This document shows, one piece after another, positions 47,433 through 57,097 of a DNA stretch of 64,000 nucleotides. The stretch is from Qipengyuania algicida. GTDB lineage: Bacteria; Pseudomonadota; Alphaproteobacteria; Sphingomonadales; Sphingomonadaceae. The stretch covers positions 248,001-312,000 of the forward strand of contig NZ_WTYA01000001.1 of the NCBI RefSeq assembly GCF_009828025.1, in the 5' to 3' direction. Below the pieces are notes generated by a model. That model made no database searches, had not been told where the DNA came from, and worked only from the letters and a program-made list of their open reading frames with translations. The position numbers and the translations under genes are program-made. Position 1 is the stretch's first letter. The number at the start of each line of letters is the position of its first letter.

Positions 47433-48499
47433 CGCAGCTTCAGCGTCGCGAGGCCGAGCAGCGCGAGCACGATGGCGATGATCCAGAAACGGATCACGAC
47501 CGTGCTTTCGGACCAGCCCAATTGTTCGAAATGATGGTGCACTGGGGCCATCCGGAACACGCGCTTGCCGGTGCGCTTGAACCAGAACACCTGAATGATG
47601 ACCGACAGCGCCTCGAACACGAACAAGCCGCCGACGATCGCCAGCACCACCTCATGATGCGTCGCAACCGCGATCGCGCCGAGCGCGCCCCCCAATGCCA
47701 GCGAACCGGTATCGCCCATGAACACCGCCGCAGGTGGGGCGTTGAACCATAGGAAGGCGAGCCCTGCCCCCATGATCCCGGCGCACAGGATCGCCAGCTC
47801 ACCCGCGCCCGGCACATGCGGAATGCCGAGATAGCCGGCAAAGTCCGCACGGCCCGCCAGATAGGCGATGATAGCGAAGGTACCCGAGGCGATGATCACC
47901 GGCATGGTCGCCAACCCGTCCAGCCCGTCGGTCAGGTTCACCGCATTACCCGCGCCCACGATCACGAAGGCGGCGAAAACGTAATAGAGCGGCCCGAGCG
48001 GCACCCCGGTGTAATTGAGGAAAGGAACGTAGAGGAAGGTGTTGATCTGGCCGACGATGATCCAGCTGGCGATCCCCGCCACCACGAATTCCATCAACAG
48101 CCGGACCTTGCCCGAAACGCCCTTGTGGCTTGCCTTGCGGACCTTGTCGTAATCGTCGAGGAAGCCGATCAGCCCGAACCCCACCGTCACCGCGATACAC
48201 GCCCAGACGAATGGGTTGGTCATGTCCATCCACAGGAACATCGACAATATCAGCGAGACGAGGATCATCAGCCCGCCCATTGTCGGCGTGCCACGCTTGG
48301 CAAGGTGTGTTTGCGGCCCGTCCTCGCGGATCGGCTGCCCCTTGCCCTGCCGCACGCGCAGCATGTCGATGAAACGCGGACCGATCACCAGCCCGATGAA
48401 CAGCGCGGTCAGCAGCGCCGCACCGGCGCGCGCCGTCTGGTAGCGGATGAGGTTGAAGGGACCGGCAAAATCGAGCCATTGGGCCACTAGGTAAAGCAT
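47429..48499 (-). CDS. mraY: Phospho-MurNAc-pentapeptide translocase
   Basis: MraY transfers phospho-MurNAc-pentapeptide to undecaprenyl phosphate, forming lipid I. The 356-residue integral membrane protein has about ten helices and the family motifs [27 protein letters not shown] DDD motif (here [15 protein letters not shown]), [15 protein letters not shown], and the C-terminal [12 protein letters not shown] with the HHH motif. It starts 15 bases after murF and overlaps murD by four. Confidence 0.97.
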   Translation of the reverse strand: MLYLVAQWLDFAGPFNLIRYQTARAGAALLTALFIGLVIGPRFIDMLRVRQGKGQPIREDGPQTHLAKRGTPTMGGLMILVSLILSMFLWMDMTNPFVWACIAVTVGFGLIGFLDDYDKVRKASHKGVSGKVRLLMEFVVAGIASWIIVGQINTFLYVPFLNYTGVPLGPLYYVFAAFVIVGAGNAVNLTDGLDGLATMPVIIASGTFAIIAYLAGRADFAGYLGIPHVPGAGELAILCAGIMGAGLAFLWFNAPPAAVFMGDTGSLALGGALGAIAVATHHEVVLAIVGGLFVFEALSVIIQVFWFKRTGKRVFRMAPVHHHFEQLGWSESTVVIRFWIIAIVLALLGLATLKLR

Positions 48500-48514
48500 G
48501 GGGCGCCAGTCCTT

Positions 48515-49984
48515 TTAACGTCTGGTGCGCGTGAGGTGATCCACAATGCTGCCGAGCCCGACCGAATTCGATCCCTTGACCAGTATCGCGTCCCCCGCGA
48601 CGAGGCCGAAATCCTCAATCGCATCGATCGCTTCGGCAGCCGACTTGCAATGGGTGAAGCTGCCGTCGAAGCCAAGCGACAATCCGCCCGATTTCCCCAG
48701 TTCACGGGCTAAAGCGGTCATTTCGTCGCCAACCAGTATCGCATAGTCGACTTTGGCTGCGGTAACCGGCTCACCGAGCATCGCGTGGAAGGCGGGAGCG
48801 AAGTCACCCAACTCCTTCATGCTGCCAAGCACCGCGATGCGCCGCGTCGCGGGCGTGGCTCCCAGCTGCGCAAGCGTCGCGCGCATACTCGCCGGATTGG
48901 CGTTGTAGCTTTCGTCGATCAGGAGGGCATTGCCGCCGGGTGCGGGTATCTGGTGACGCGCGCCACGCCCCTTCAGCCCACCCATTTCTGCCAGGGCGAT
49001 ACCTGCCGCAGCCAGATCGCCGCCCGCAGCCTGGACGGCGGCCATCACCGCCAATGCGTTCATCACCCAATGCGCGCCCGGTTCGGCGACGGTGAAGCAT
49101 ATTCGCCCGCTGCTGTGCTCGCAGGTCACGAGCGAGCCGCCGTTGGCACTAGGAATTGCATCAAGCAACCTTACGGTTGCGTGGCGCTCGGTCCCGAAAG
49201 AGACAATTTTCGCGCCGACTTTCTCTGCCGCTGCGTGCAGTCGCTCATAATGCGGGCTGTCGGCGGGAATGACGGCGGTGCCGCCCGGTTCGAGCCCGGC
49301 GAAAATTTCCGCCTTGGCGTCAGCGATCGCCTCCTCGCTGCCAAGGTTCTCGATATGGGCGGGCGCGATGGTCGTGATGACCGCGACATTGGGACGCACC
49401 TGCCGAGCGAGCCCGTCGATCTCGCCCGCGTGGTTCATGCCCATCTCGAACACGCCGAACTTGCTGCGTGCGGGCATCCGCGCGAGGCTGAGCGGCACAC
49501 CGACATGGTTGTTATAGCTGCGGATCGAGCGATGGGTCGCGCCGCGACTTGCACGTTCGAGCGCGGCAAAGATCGCTTCCTTTACGCCCGTCTTGCCGAC
49601 CGATCCGGTGACGCCAATGATCGTTTTCCTGCCACGCGTCCTTGCCGCCGCCGCCAGCGCCTTCAGAGCCGCATTTGTATCAGCCACCAGTACATGTGGC
49701 TGGGCGATCGGCTGCTCGACCAAAGCTGCGGTCGCGCCATTGGCGAAGGCGGCATCGAGAAAGCGATGACCGTCCATCGCTTCGCCCTTGAGGGCCACGA
49801 ACAGATCGCCATTGCGGACGTCGCGCGAATCCATTTCCACGCCAGAGACTTCGAAATCGCCGCTCGCGACGCCGCCGGTGGCCTCGGCGATACTGCGCGC
49901 GTCCCACAGCGCCAGCGGAAGCTGGTCCTCGGAGAAGATCGGCCATGGTTTGACCGCAGGATGACGCAGGATCGCAGCACTCAT
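48515..49984 (-). CDS. murF: UDP-MurNAc-tripeptide--D-Ala-D-Ala ligase
   Basis: MurF adds D-Ala-D-Ala to complete the pentapeptide. The 489-residue protein has VEMDSRDVRNGDLFVALKGE, the ATP loop IGVTGSVGKTGVKEAIFAAL, HRSIRSYNNHVGVPLSLAR, FEMGMNHAGEID, TTIAPAHIENLGS and IDESYNANPASMRATL. The ATG overlaps the murE stop (ATGA). The usual KTS/KTT after the P-loop is KTG here, a conservative change. Confidence 0.96.
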   Translation of the reverse strand: MSAAILRHPAVKPWPIFSEDQLPLALWDARSIAEATGGVASGDFEVSGVEMDSRDVRNGDLFVALKGEAMDGHRFLDAAFANGATAALVEQPIAQPHVLVADTNAALKALAAAARTRGRKTIIGVTGSVGKTGVKEAIFAALERASRGATHRSIRSYNNHVGVPLSLARMPARSKFGVFEMGMNHAGEIDGLARQVRPNVAVITTIAPAHIENLGSEEAIADAKAEIFAGLEPGGTAVIPADSPHYERLHAAAEKVGAKIVSFGTERHATVRLLDAIPSANGGSLVTCEHSSGRICFTVAEPGAHWVMNALAVMAAVQAAGGDLAAAGIALAEMGGLKGRGARHQIPAPGGNALLIDESYNANPASMRATLAQLGATPATRRIAVLGSMKELGDFAPAFHAMLGEPVTAAKVDYAILVGDEMTALARELGKSGGLSLGFDGSFTHCKSAAEAIDAIEDFGLVAGDAILVKGSNSVGLGSIVDHLTRTRR

Positions 49985-51456
49985 AGCGTTACACCTTCCG
50001 CAGCGCACTCACGCGCAATTTCTACATCGTCGAACGGCAGCACCGTCATCGATTCCCCGGAGCCGATGATCTGGCCCAGCTCGTGCCCCTTGCCCGCGAT
50101 CAGGACGATGTCGCCCGGCCCGGCTTCGGCTATCGCAGCGGCGATCGCCGCACGGCGATCCCCGATTTCGCGCGCACCATCGCCCGCGCCCGCCATCACC
50201 GCCGCACGGATCGTCGCAGGGTCTTCCCCACGCGGGTTGTCGTCTGTGACGATTACGATATCCGACCCTTCAGCTGCGACCCGACCCATCGGGCCGCGCT
50301 TGCCGTGATCGCGATCTCCGCCCGCGCCGACAACCGTGATCAGACGGTCATCCACATGTGGGCGCAATGCCGCGATGGCCGCTTCGATGGCATCGGGCGT
50401 GTGCGCGTAATCGACGTAAATCGGAGCGCCGCTTTGAGTGATAACCGCGCGTTCGAGCCGGCCGCGAACCGGCTGGAGACGGCTGACCGCATCCCATACG
50501 CGAGACGCCTCGGTTCCACTCGCCAGCGCCAGTCCGACAGCCGTCAGCGCATTGGCCGCCTGATAGGCTCCGATTAGTGGGAGCGACAGTTTGCGAGTCT
50601 CGCCTGCATATTCGATGGTCAATTGTTGGCCCAGCTGGGTGGCCTCGCGATCCACGAGCCTGATCGTCTCGCCCCGTTCGCCCACGGTCATCACGGTCAA
50701 CCCGCGATTGTTCGCATGTTCGACGGCCCTTGCGGACCAATCACCCGCTTCATTGCCGCACCACACCACCGCCGTGCCACCGTCCGCTGCAACCTCGTCA
50801 AACAGGCGCATCTTGGCGGCGAAATAGTCGTCCATGCCGGCATGGTAGTCGAGGTGATCGCGGCTGAGGTTGGTGAAGGCGACCGCCTGCGGACGCACAC
50901 CCTCGTTCCGGTATTGCGACAGACCGTGGCTCGACGCCTCATAGGCAATGTGCGTGACGCCTTCACGCGCGAGGCCGGAAAGATTGGCGAGGAAAGTCAC
51001 GATGTCGGGTGTGGTCAAGCCGGTCGAAACGCTCTCGTCCGGGGTGGTCACCCCGAGCGTGCCGATCGAGGCCGCGCGCTCGCCTGCCATGCGCCAGATC
51101 TGGCGGGTCATCTCGACGGTCGAGGTCTTGCCGTTTGTGCCGGTCACAGCGACGATATGGCGCGGAAACGGAGCGAAGAATTGTGCTGCGAGACGCGCGA
51201 ACGCACGACGCGGCAGCGAATCGGCGATATGGACCGCTCCCGACACTTGCGCTTCGGGTCTGGTGACTACGGCAATCGCACCGGCGGCGACGGCCTCGGC
51301 GATGAAATCCTCACCGTCGACACGCGCGCCCTGGAACGCACCGAAAACCGTGCCGGGTGCGACCTTGCGATGATCGATGGCAAAGCCTGTTACTTGCGCA
51401 TCGGTATTGCCCGAAGCGGCAAGATGGGCCTGTTCAAGCAACCGCGCCAGCCTCAT
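49981..51456 (-). CDS. murE: UDP-MurNAc-L-Ala-D-Glu--meso-DAP ligase
   Basis: MurE adds the third stem-peptide residue. The 491-residue protein has the ATP loop IVAVTGTNGKTSTVEMTRQI, TTPDIVTFLANLS, YEASSHGLSQYR and, in the C-terminal domain, TDDNPRGEDP, whose DNPR motif is the known marker for meso-diaminopimelate rather than lysine. The start MRLARLLEQ at 51456 overlaps the ftsI stop as ATGA. Confidence 0.97.
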   Translation of the reverse strand: MRLARLLEQAHLAASGNTDAQVTGFAIDHRKVAPGTVFGAFQGARVDGEDFIAEAVAAGAIAVVTRPEAQVSGAVHIADSLPRRAFARLAAQFFAPFPRHIVAVTGTNGKTSTVEMTRQIWRMAGERAASIGTLGVTTPDESVSTGLTTPDIVTFLANLSGLAREGVTHIAYEASSHGLSQYRNEGVRPQAVAFTNLSRDHLDYHAGMDDYFAAKMRLFDEVAADGGTAVVWCGNEAGDWSARAVEHANNRGLTVMTVGERGETIRLVDREATQLGQQLTIEYAGETRKLSLPLIGAYQAANALTAVGLALASGTEASRVWDAVSRLQPVRGRLERAVITQSGAPIYVDYAHTPDAIEAAIAALRPHVDDRLITVVGAGGDRDHGKRGPMGRVAAEGSDIVIVTDDNPRGEDPATIRAAVMAGAGDGAREIGDRRAAIAAAIAEAGPGDIVLIAGKGHELGQIIGSGESMTVLPFDDVEIARECAAEGVTL

Positions 51457-53225
51457 TGCCCGTCCTTTGCAGCCTGTTGGGCTTCGGGAAGAAGTGGTTT
51501 GAGCTCGCTGATATCGATATCGTGAGTGGTATCCGGCTGGACACCCAGCATCGGACCGATCCGCGGAACCAGCCGTCCGACAATCGGTGCCGCGTTCCAT
51601 GCGGCGGTGCGCTGGTACGAGCTGGCAAGCGTGCCCTGCGGCTCGTCGAGCATCACCAGAACGACGTAACGCGGATTGTCCATCGGGAAGGCAGAGGCGA
51701 AGGTCGCGATCACCGAATGGCGACGGTAGCCGCCCTTGCCCGCCATTTCCGCGGTTCCGGTCTTGCCGCCGATGCGAAAGCCAGGAGCATTGGCGCTACG
51801 CCCGGTCCCATAGAGGGCGATCATCCGGAGGAGTTGGCGAACGCGCGCGCTGGTGCTGGGTTTGAACACGCGCTGGCCACTCGGCTGGTCGCCTGCGGGC
51901 AGCTTGTGCAGCGTCGCAGGGCGCCAGATTCCGCCATTGACGAGCGCAGCGTAGGCGCTGGCAAGGTGAAGCGGAGTGACTGCTACGCCATGCCCGAAGC
52001 CCACCGTCATCGCCCGAATGCGGGCCCATTTGCCGCTCGGCCAGATCGGAAAACCGCGCGCGGGAAGCTCGATGAAGGGCCGCTCGTTCATGTGAAGCTT
52101 TTCCATCGTGCGCTTCATGCGATCCGGCCCAAGCTCGTCGGCGATTTCCGCAGCCACGATGTTGGAGGAATGGATCAGCATTTCCGGCACGTTGAGCGAC
52201 GCCCCGAAGTTCTCGTCGTCGTGGATCGTGAACCCGCCGATATGAAGTGGCGTAGCCGGATAACGCTTGCCCATATCGGTGATCAGCCCCGCATCGAGCG
52301 CGGCAGCAACGGTGATCGGCTTGAAGGTGGATCCCAGTTCATAGACCTGATTGGTCATCCGGTTGAACATGTTCTTCTCGCCCTCGGCATCGATATGGTT
52401 GGGATCGAATTCGGGGAGTGAGGCGAGTGCGAGTACTTCACCGGTGTTGACGTCGAGTACGATACCGCCAGCGCCTTTGGCGTTGACCAGCCGCATCCCA
52501 CGGATGAGCTCATCCTCAAGTGCGCCCTGCACGCGCACATCGATGCTCAATTGCGCTGGCGTTCCGCGCGTCGCAGGATTGCGGAGCTGCTTGTCGAGCA
52601 CTTCCTCCATGCCGACATGGCCGTGCCCGTTCGCACCGACATAGCCGAGCACATGCGCCGCGAGCGAACCTTGCGGATATTGCCGGTCCATCTCGCGCGG
52701 CATTTCCAGTGCCAGCTCGCCGATATCCTGCACCTTGTTGGCCTGCTCGGGCAGCACCCGGCGGCGGATATAGCCGGGCTTGCCCGAGGCAAGCAGCTGA
52801 GTGACCTTCGCCACGTCCAGGTCGGGGAAGATCGCCTTCAGCTCGCGCGCCACCTCTGCCGGTGGCTTGATGAGCGGGGAACCGCCCTTGCCGAGCGCAT
52901 TGGGATCGAACCACAGCGCGTAGGCGGGAAAGGCGCGCGCCAGCGGCACGCCGTTGCGGTCGACGATTTCACCACGCGGCGGGAGTAGCGATTCCTCGAA
53001 GCTCGTCGCTTCGACCGAACGGTCCGACATACCGAGGAAACCGATCCGCAAAACCGCGACGATCGCCACGAACAGGAAGCCAACCGTCACCCACAGGATG
53101 CGCTGGCGCGCCAGCTCCATCGCCTTTTGACGCAATGTCACGAGCTGGATACGGCTGACGCTGAGCGTGGCGGGAGGAGAAGTGTTGGCGGGCAGGAACG
53201 CACCCATCGAGGAATGGGCGTTCAC
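51453..53225 (-). CDS. ftsI: Septal transpeptidase FtsI (class B PBP)
   Basis: FtsI cross-links septal peptidoglycan. The 590-residue protein has a cytoplasmic N terminus, one membrane anchor at about residues 45-62 (ILWVTVGFLFVAIVAVL), a pedestal domain starting LLPPRGEIVDRNGVPLAR, and the transpeptidase domain with the active-site serine in GSTFKP near residue 295. SSN follows in IHSSNIVAAE, and KTG in IGGKTGTAEMAGKGGY. Its ATG overlaps the ftsL stop by ATGA. Confidence 0.97.
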   Translation of the reverse strand: MNAHSSMGAFLPANTSPPATLSVSRIQLVTLRQKAMELARQRILWVTVGFLFVAIVAVLRIGFLGMSDRSVEATSFEESLLPPRGEIVDRNGVPLARAFPAYALWFDPNALGKGGSPLIKPPAEVARELKAIFPDLDVAKVTQLLASGKPGYIRRRVLPEQANKVQDIGELALEMPREMDRQYPQGSLAAHVLGYVGANGHGHVGMEEVLDKQLRNPATRGTPAQLSIDVRVQGALEDELIRGMRLVNAKGAGGIVLDVNTGEVLALASLPEFDPNHIDAEGEKNMFNRMTNQVYELGSTFKPITVAAALDAGLITDMGKRYPATPLHIGGFTIHDDENFGASLNVPEMLIHSSNIVAAEIADELGPDRMKRTMEKLHMNERPFIELPARGFPIWPSGKWARIRAMTVGFGHGVAVTPLHLASAYAALVNGGIWRPATLHKLPAGDQPSGQRVFKPSTSARVRQLLRMIALYGTGRSANAPGFRIGGKTGTAEMAGKGGYRRHSVIATFASAFPMDNPRYVVLVMLDEPQGTLASSYQRTAAWNAAPIVGRLVPRIGPMLGVQPDTTHDIDISELKPLLPEAQQAAKDGQ

Positions 53226-53773
53226 TGGCGAACCTCAGCCAAACGGGTGAAGCCTTGGCTCTGTGCCAAGCGTTCGGCGAGACCAGCAGCGCCCGCTCGC
53301 GCCGCGCGCGGCAGTTCGTGCGCAGCGATGGTGCGTGCCTCGTCGCCCAGCTGCTTATCCGTAAACGGCGAAATCAGTTGCGCGAGGCGGCTTTCAGCCG
53401 AGTATTCCTGCGGCGTTTCGGCCCGCGCAACGCGGATCGGCTGCGGCGCATCGAGCTGGCGCGGCGCACCGAGCATGGCGAGCTGAGTTTCGTTCTCGAC
53501 GAACTGGTCGGCGCGCGGCGCCTTGAAACCGAAATCGACCGCGTTCCATTCGGCCAGCTGTCGCTGGCTGGCACGCGACTGAAACTCGGTTTCCAGCATC
53601 TGCTTGTCTTGCTGCACAGCCACGATCTGCCGTTCGGTCAGTCGCACCTGATTGCGGATCGCGTTGACGTGAAAGGTCAGCGCGAGAAACAGCGCAAAGG
53701 CCACTGACAACGTCAGCGCCCAACCGGCCTGACGCAGGCGACTTCCGGGTACGGGGGCTGGTTTCGAAGCCAT
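53222..53773 (-). CDS. ftsL: Cell division protein FtsL, long form
   Basis: By position between rsmH and ftsI and by shape this is FtsL: a short basic N terminus, one membrane helix (GWALTLSVAFALFLALTFHV) and a coiled-coil-like segment (RLTERQIVAVQQDKQMLETE). At 183 residues it is longer than typical FtsL (about 90-125), with an extra C-terminal region of about 85 residues rich in Ala/Arg/Glu. Sequence identity in this family is low, so context carries most of the weight. Confidence 0.85.
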   Translation of the reverse strand: MASKPAPVPGSRLRQAGWALTLSVAFALFLALTFHVNAIRNQVRLTERQIVAVQQDKQMLETEFQSRASQRQLAEWNAVDFGFKAPRADQFVENETQLAMLGAPRQLDAPQPIRVARAETPQEYSAESRLAQLISPFTDKQLGDEARTIAAHELPRAARAGAAGLAERLAQSQGFTRLAEVRQ

Positions 53774-54732
53774 CAGGCGGCCTTTCTTGCCGGTGCGTTG
53801 GTACGGATCGCGTGACGCAGCACTGCGGAGCGTGCACGCGGATTGCTGGTCGTCTCCGCCTCGCCCGCACGGATCGCCTTGCTGACCTTGGAAAAAGTCG
53901 CGGCGCTCTCGGCGTCGAGCTGCGGAAGGTGGCGCGAGGAAGCAGGGGCGGTGCTCGCGGCGCGCAGGAATTGCTTGACGATGCGATCTTCGAGGCTGTG
54001 GAAGCTGACCACTGCCAGCTTGCCGTCCTCGCCCAGCAATTGCTCGGCCGCGACCAGTCCCTGGCGGAGCTCGTCAAGCTCGGCGTTCACATGGATGCGG
54101 ATCGCCTGGAAGCTGCGGGTGGCCGGATCCTTCGAGACACCCCCCTTGTTCGAATTGGGCCGATAACCGACCGCCTTGCGCACGACCTGTGCCAGTTCGC
54201 CGGTGGTCGACAGCGGACGCGCCGCAACGATCGCTCGCGCGACACGACGCGACTGACGCTCTTCGCCCAGGGTATAGAGCACATCGGCGATCTCACCCTC
54301 ATCGGCCTCATTGACGAAATCCGCCGCGCTCGGGCCTTCCTGGCTCATGCGCATGTCGAGCGGACCGTCGAGCGAGAAGGCGAAGCCGCGCTCCGCCTGA
54401 TCGAGCTGCATCGAGCTCACACCGATATCCATTACGACTCCATCCACCCGCGCGACTCCGTAATCGCGCATGGCATCCGCCATTTCGGAGAATCGACGCG
54501 GGTGGAGAATAAGACGCGGCGGGTTTTCCCCCGCTTCGCGCCACGTGCGACCCGAAGCGGCGGCTTCGGGATCTCTGTCGAAGGCATGGACCGTTGCGCC
54601 GCGATCGAGCAGCGCACGCGTGTAACCACCGGCTCCGAACGTCGCGTCGACCAGCACATCGCCCGGCTGCGGGTTGAGCGCCGTAATCACTTCATCGAGC
54701 AAAACGGGGATATGAGGCTGAACGGCGCTCAT
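53773..54732 (-). CDS. rsmH: 16S rRNA m4C1402 methyltransferase
   Basis: RsmH (MraW) N4-methylates C1402 in the ribosomal decoding centre with SAM. The 319-residue protein starts [20 protein letters not shown], has the SAM loop [57 protein letters not shown], and [19 protein letters not shown]. It shares one base with ftsL (TGATG) and four with mraZ (ATGA). Confidence 0.97.
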   Translation of the reverse strand: MSAVQPHIPVLLDEVITALNPQPGDVLVDATFGAGGYTRALLDRGATVHAFDRDPEAAASGRTWREAGENPPRLILHPRRFSEMADAMRDYGVARVDGVVMDIGVSSMQLDQAERGFAFSLDGPLDMRMSQEGPSAADFVNEADEGEIADVLYTLGEERQSRRVARAIVAARPLSTTGELAQVVRKAVGYRPNSNKGGVSKDPATRSFQAIRIHVNAELDELRQGLVAAEQLLGEDGKLAVVSFHSLEDRIVKQFLRAASTAPASSRHLPQLDAESAATFSKVSKAIRAGEAETTSNPRARSAVLRHAIRTNAPARKAA

Positions 54733-55214
54733 TTGCGCTTCGCCTTTGCTTCGCCCACCAGCGCTTCGCAGGCCGCCTTTGCCGCAGCCCAGTCATCACC
54801 CATCTGCGACAATTCAACCGGATTCCAAAGGGTGAAGAAGCGTCCACCGCCCTGCACGAACAAGCCGTCATCGATATTGGCCAGCACGCGCAGATGGTCG
54901 GGCATCACGAAGCGCCCGCTGTCGTCAAAGGGCAGCTCGACGAAGCCGAACAATTGCGAGGAGCGTGTGTCGCGGTCAAATTCGCGGCCCACGCGATAGG
55001 CCAGCTCTTCTTCGCGATCGAGCTGCGCTTCGAGTTCCGGTTTACGCGACAGACCAAAGCCGGTGAGACAGTTCCAGCGGTCGTGCTTGGCAAGGCAGAG
55101 GATGCGCGCGTCGCTGCTTTCCTTGACCGCCTTCCGGAACAGCGGCGGCAGGACGTAGCGACCCTTGTCGCCCGCCGGCGAAAACGCCTGTCCGCTGTAT
55201 CCCCCAAAGGTCAC
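54729..55214 (-). CDS. mraZ: Transcriptional regulator MraZ
   Basis: MraZ is a ring-forming DNA-binding protein that represses its own dcw promoter in E. coli. The 161-residue product has two SpoVT/AbrB-like repeats, the first around [19 protein letters not shown] and the second around [21 protein letters not shown] chose the GTG at 55214, which has AGGGA six bases upstream and gives family-typical length; the longer ATG frame adds 25 residues of Cys/Gly-rich sequence unlike MraZ. It is the first gene of the division cluster. Confidence 0.94.
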   Translation of the reverse strand: MTFGGYSGQAFSPAGDKGRYVLPPLFRKAVKESSDARILCLAKHDRWNCLTGFGLSRKPELEAQLDREEELAYRVGREFDRDTRSSQLFGFVELPFDDSGRFVMPDHLRVLANIDDGLFVQGGGRFFTLWNPVELSQMGDDWAAAKAACEALVGEAKAKRK

Positions 55215-55638
55215 TTTGTCCCTGTCCCCCGAAGCCTTCCCGCCTCGCGCAAACTGCTGACACGGCACCCCGCCCCACAAAGCGCACAAACGCCCGCGGT
55301 CGCCCGACGCCGCGAAGCGCAGGACGTGTTCCAGAACACCATGTCTGATGTCCCGATGTGATATCGCGAGTTACGCGGGGATGGAAGGGAAAATTACGGG
55401 ATTTTTGGGGATTTATCCGTAATATCCTGAAACTAATTGATAATTGCGAAATTAAGCCCTCCCGAGATATGAATAAACCCTTACCGCAAACGGCTGGATT
55501 TCTGTCTTTTCACCGGCGGGAGCCTCGATGATTCACGTAGTCCCGTAAAATCCCCGAGTCGATTCCGACGAGCGCCACAAATCCCGCCCTCCCTTTGCAT
55601 GGAGAGAGCACGACGGGTCTCAGCTCGACCCCGAGCGA
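55215..55638 (-). promoter_or_regulatory. mraZ upstream region with candidate MraZ boxes
   Basis: This 424-base gene-free stretch includes an AT-rich core (about 55380-55500). GGGA repeats occur at 55378, 55387, 55398 and 55408 on the plus strand, about ten bases apart, and two more at the same period read on the minus strand (plus-strand TCCC at 55541 and 55551). E. coli MraZ binds TGGGN repeats with ten-base period, so these are candidate operators. An inverted repeat ATTACGG/CCGTAAT (55393-55399, 55417-55423) lies within the first cluster. The remainder shows nothing clear. Confidence 0.5.
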
Positions 55639-56037
55639 TTATTGCGCAGGTCGGGTGGGAGTTGCCGTGGCCACTGGAGCCGGTGGAGGCGAGTCCCCCA
55701 CCGCAGCGCTATCGGCAGGAGTGGGGCTGGCAGGGAGATTGGGGACAACGCCCGCCTCAGCCAAAGGATCGGGTTTGCTCGGTGTCGGTGACGGGGTCAT
55801 CGTAGCGGCTGCTTCGGGCACTGAATCCGCTTCGACCTGCTTTGCACGGTTTTCGATAATGCTGGCAAGCCCGACGAGCATCAGAATGCCTACGACGCCC
55901 GAAATGCCGATCTGCAGGCGATACATCGCCTCCGACTTGTTCCCGCCGAGCGGCGCGGCATCGAGCGGATCGGGGTTTGGCGTATCGGAGATTGGTGCAG
56001 GTCGCCGCATCCACGGCAAACTAGGCCGCTTTGCCAC
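55639..56037 (-). CDS. Small membrane-anchored Pro-rich protein, function unknown
   Basis: This 132-residue protein has a polar N terminus of about 40 residues, one membrane helix (LQIGISGVVGILMLVGLASI) followed by IENRAKQ, and a periplasmic tail rich in Pro, Thr, Ser and Ala (TPSPTPSKPDP, LPASPTPADSAA). I do not recognise a family. The GTG at 56037, five bases after the cysK-like stop, is preferred over ATG 56010 because GAGG lies just upstream; the choice is uncertain. It is probably co-transcribed with the upstream gene. Confidence 0.6.
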   Translation of the reverse strand: MAKRPSLPWMRRPAPISDTPNPDPLDAAPLGGNKSEAMYRLQIGISGVVGILMLVGLASIIENRAKQVEADSVPEAAATMTPSPTPSKPDPLAEAGVVPNLPASPTPADSAAVGDSPPPAPVATATPTRPAQ

Positions 56038-56041
56038 GTCG

Positions 56042-57055
56042 TCAATCCTCGCGCAGCCAATCGAACACCGGCAAATCCTTTGCCGCCAGCCATTCCGGAT
56101 TGTAGAGAGTTGAAAGATAGCGGAAACCGGTATCGCACAAAATCGTCGCCACGCGCGGCTCAGCGACACCATCGGCCTTCAGTTTACGGCCCAGGGCGAT
56201 AGCACCGGCGACATTGATTCCACTGGACAGGCCCAGACACAGCCCCTCTTCGCGTAACAGCCGCGCAACCCACTTCAGCCCTTCCCCGTCGGAAATGCGG
56301 AACTGCGTATCGATCGGCGCACCTTCGAGGTTGCCGGTAATCCGGCCCTGCCCGATGCCTTCAGCGACGGAAGACCCCTCGGCCTGCAATTCGCCATTCG
56401 CGAAATAATTATAGAGTGCCGCGCCGTGCGGGTCGGTCAGCGCAATGGTGATGGCCTCGTCGAATTCCTTGAGGCCCAGCCCGACGCCAGCCAGCGTACC
56501 GCCAGTGCCTGCCGCGCAAGTGAAGCCGTCGATGCGGCCATCGAGCTGCTCCCAAAGCTCGCGCGCCGTCCCGTCGATATGGGCCTTGCGGTTGGCAGTG
56601 TTGTCGAACTGGTTAGCCCAGATCGCGCCTTCGGTCTCTTCCGCCAGCCGACGACTGGTATGGACGAAGTGATTGCAATCGGAGAACTTGGTCGGCGGTA
56701 CAGTCACCAGTTCGGCCCCCAACGCGCGCAGCGTGTCCATTTTCTCGCGGCTCTGGTTGTCGGGCATCACGATGATCGTGCGGTAGCCCAACGCGTTGGC
56801 GACCAACGCGATGCCGATCCCGGTGTTGCCCGCGGTGCCTTCGACGACGCAGCCGCCCGGTTGCAGTTCGCCGCGCGCCTCGGCATCGCGGATGATGCCG
56901 AGCGCCGCGCGATCCTTGACGCTCGCGCCCGGATTCATGAACTCGCACTTGCCGTAGATTTCGCAGCCCGCTTCGCGGCTCGGCCCCTCCAGTTTCACGA
57001 GGGGGGTGTTGCCAATCAAGTCGAGCGTGGTTTCACGCGGAGGTAATAGCTTCAT
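56042..57055 (-). CDS. cysK: Cysteine synthase-like PLP enzyme (possible cysteine desulfhydrase)
   Basis: This 337-residue fold-type II PLP enzyme has LIGNTPLVKLEGPS, the Schiff-base lysine K47 in NPGASVKDRAA, EGTAGNTGIGIALVANALGY, a FTCAAGTGGTLAGVG phosphate loop, and LGLSSGINVAGAI. It would make cysteine from O-acetylserine and sulfide. The substrate loop is GTAGNTG rather than the TSGNTG of classical CysK. That variant is familiar from Cds1-type cysteine desulfhydrases and relatives, so a degradative role is a real alternative. It lies near a ferredoxin gene and far from cysIH. Confidence 0.85.
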   Translation of the reverse strand: MKLLPPRETTLDLIGNTPLVKLEGPSREAGCEIYGKCEFMNPGASVKDRAALGIIRDAEARGELQPGGCVVEGTAGNTGIGIALVANALGYRTIIVMPDNQSREKMDTLRALGAELVTVPPTKFSDCNHFVHTSRRLAEETEGAIWANQFDNTANRKAHIDGTARELWEQLDGRIDGFTCAAGTGGTLAGVGLGLKEFDEAITIALTDPHGAALYNYFANGELQAEGSSVAEGIGQGRITGNLEGAPIDTQFRISDGEGLKWVARLLREEGLCLGLSSGINVAGAIALGRKLKADGVAEPRVATILCDTGFRYLSTLYNPEWLAAKDLPVFDWLRED

Positions 57056-57097
57056 GCCATTCGAGATAGGCAGGCGCCCGGCCTACCGCAAACAACA

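Noticed and set aside
55440..55500. CtrA site upstream of mraZ
   Set aside because: TTAA-like half sites occur, but the spacing does not match TTAA-N7-TTAA.
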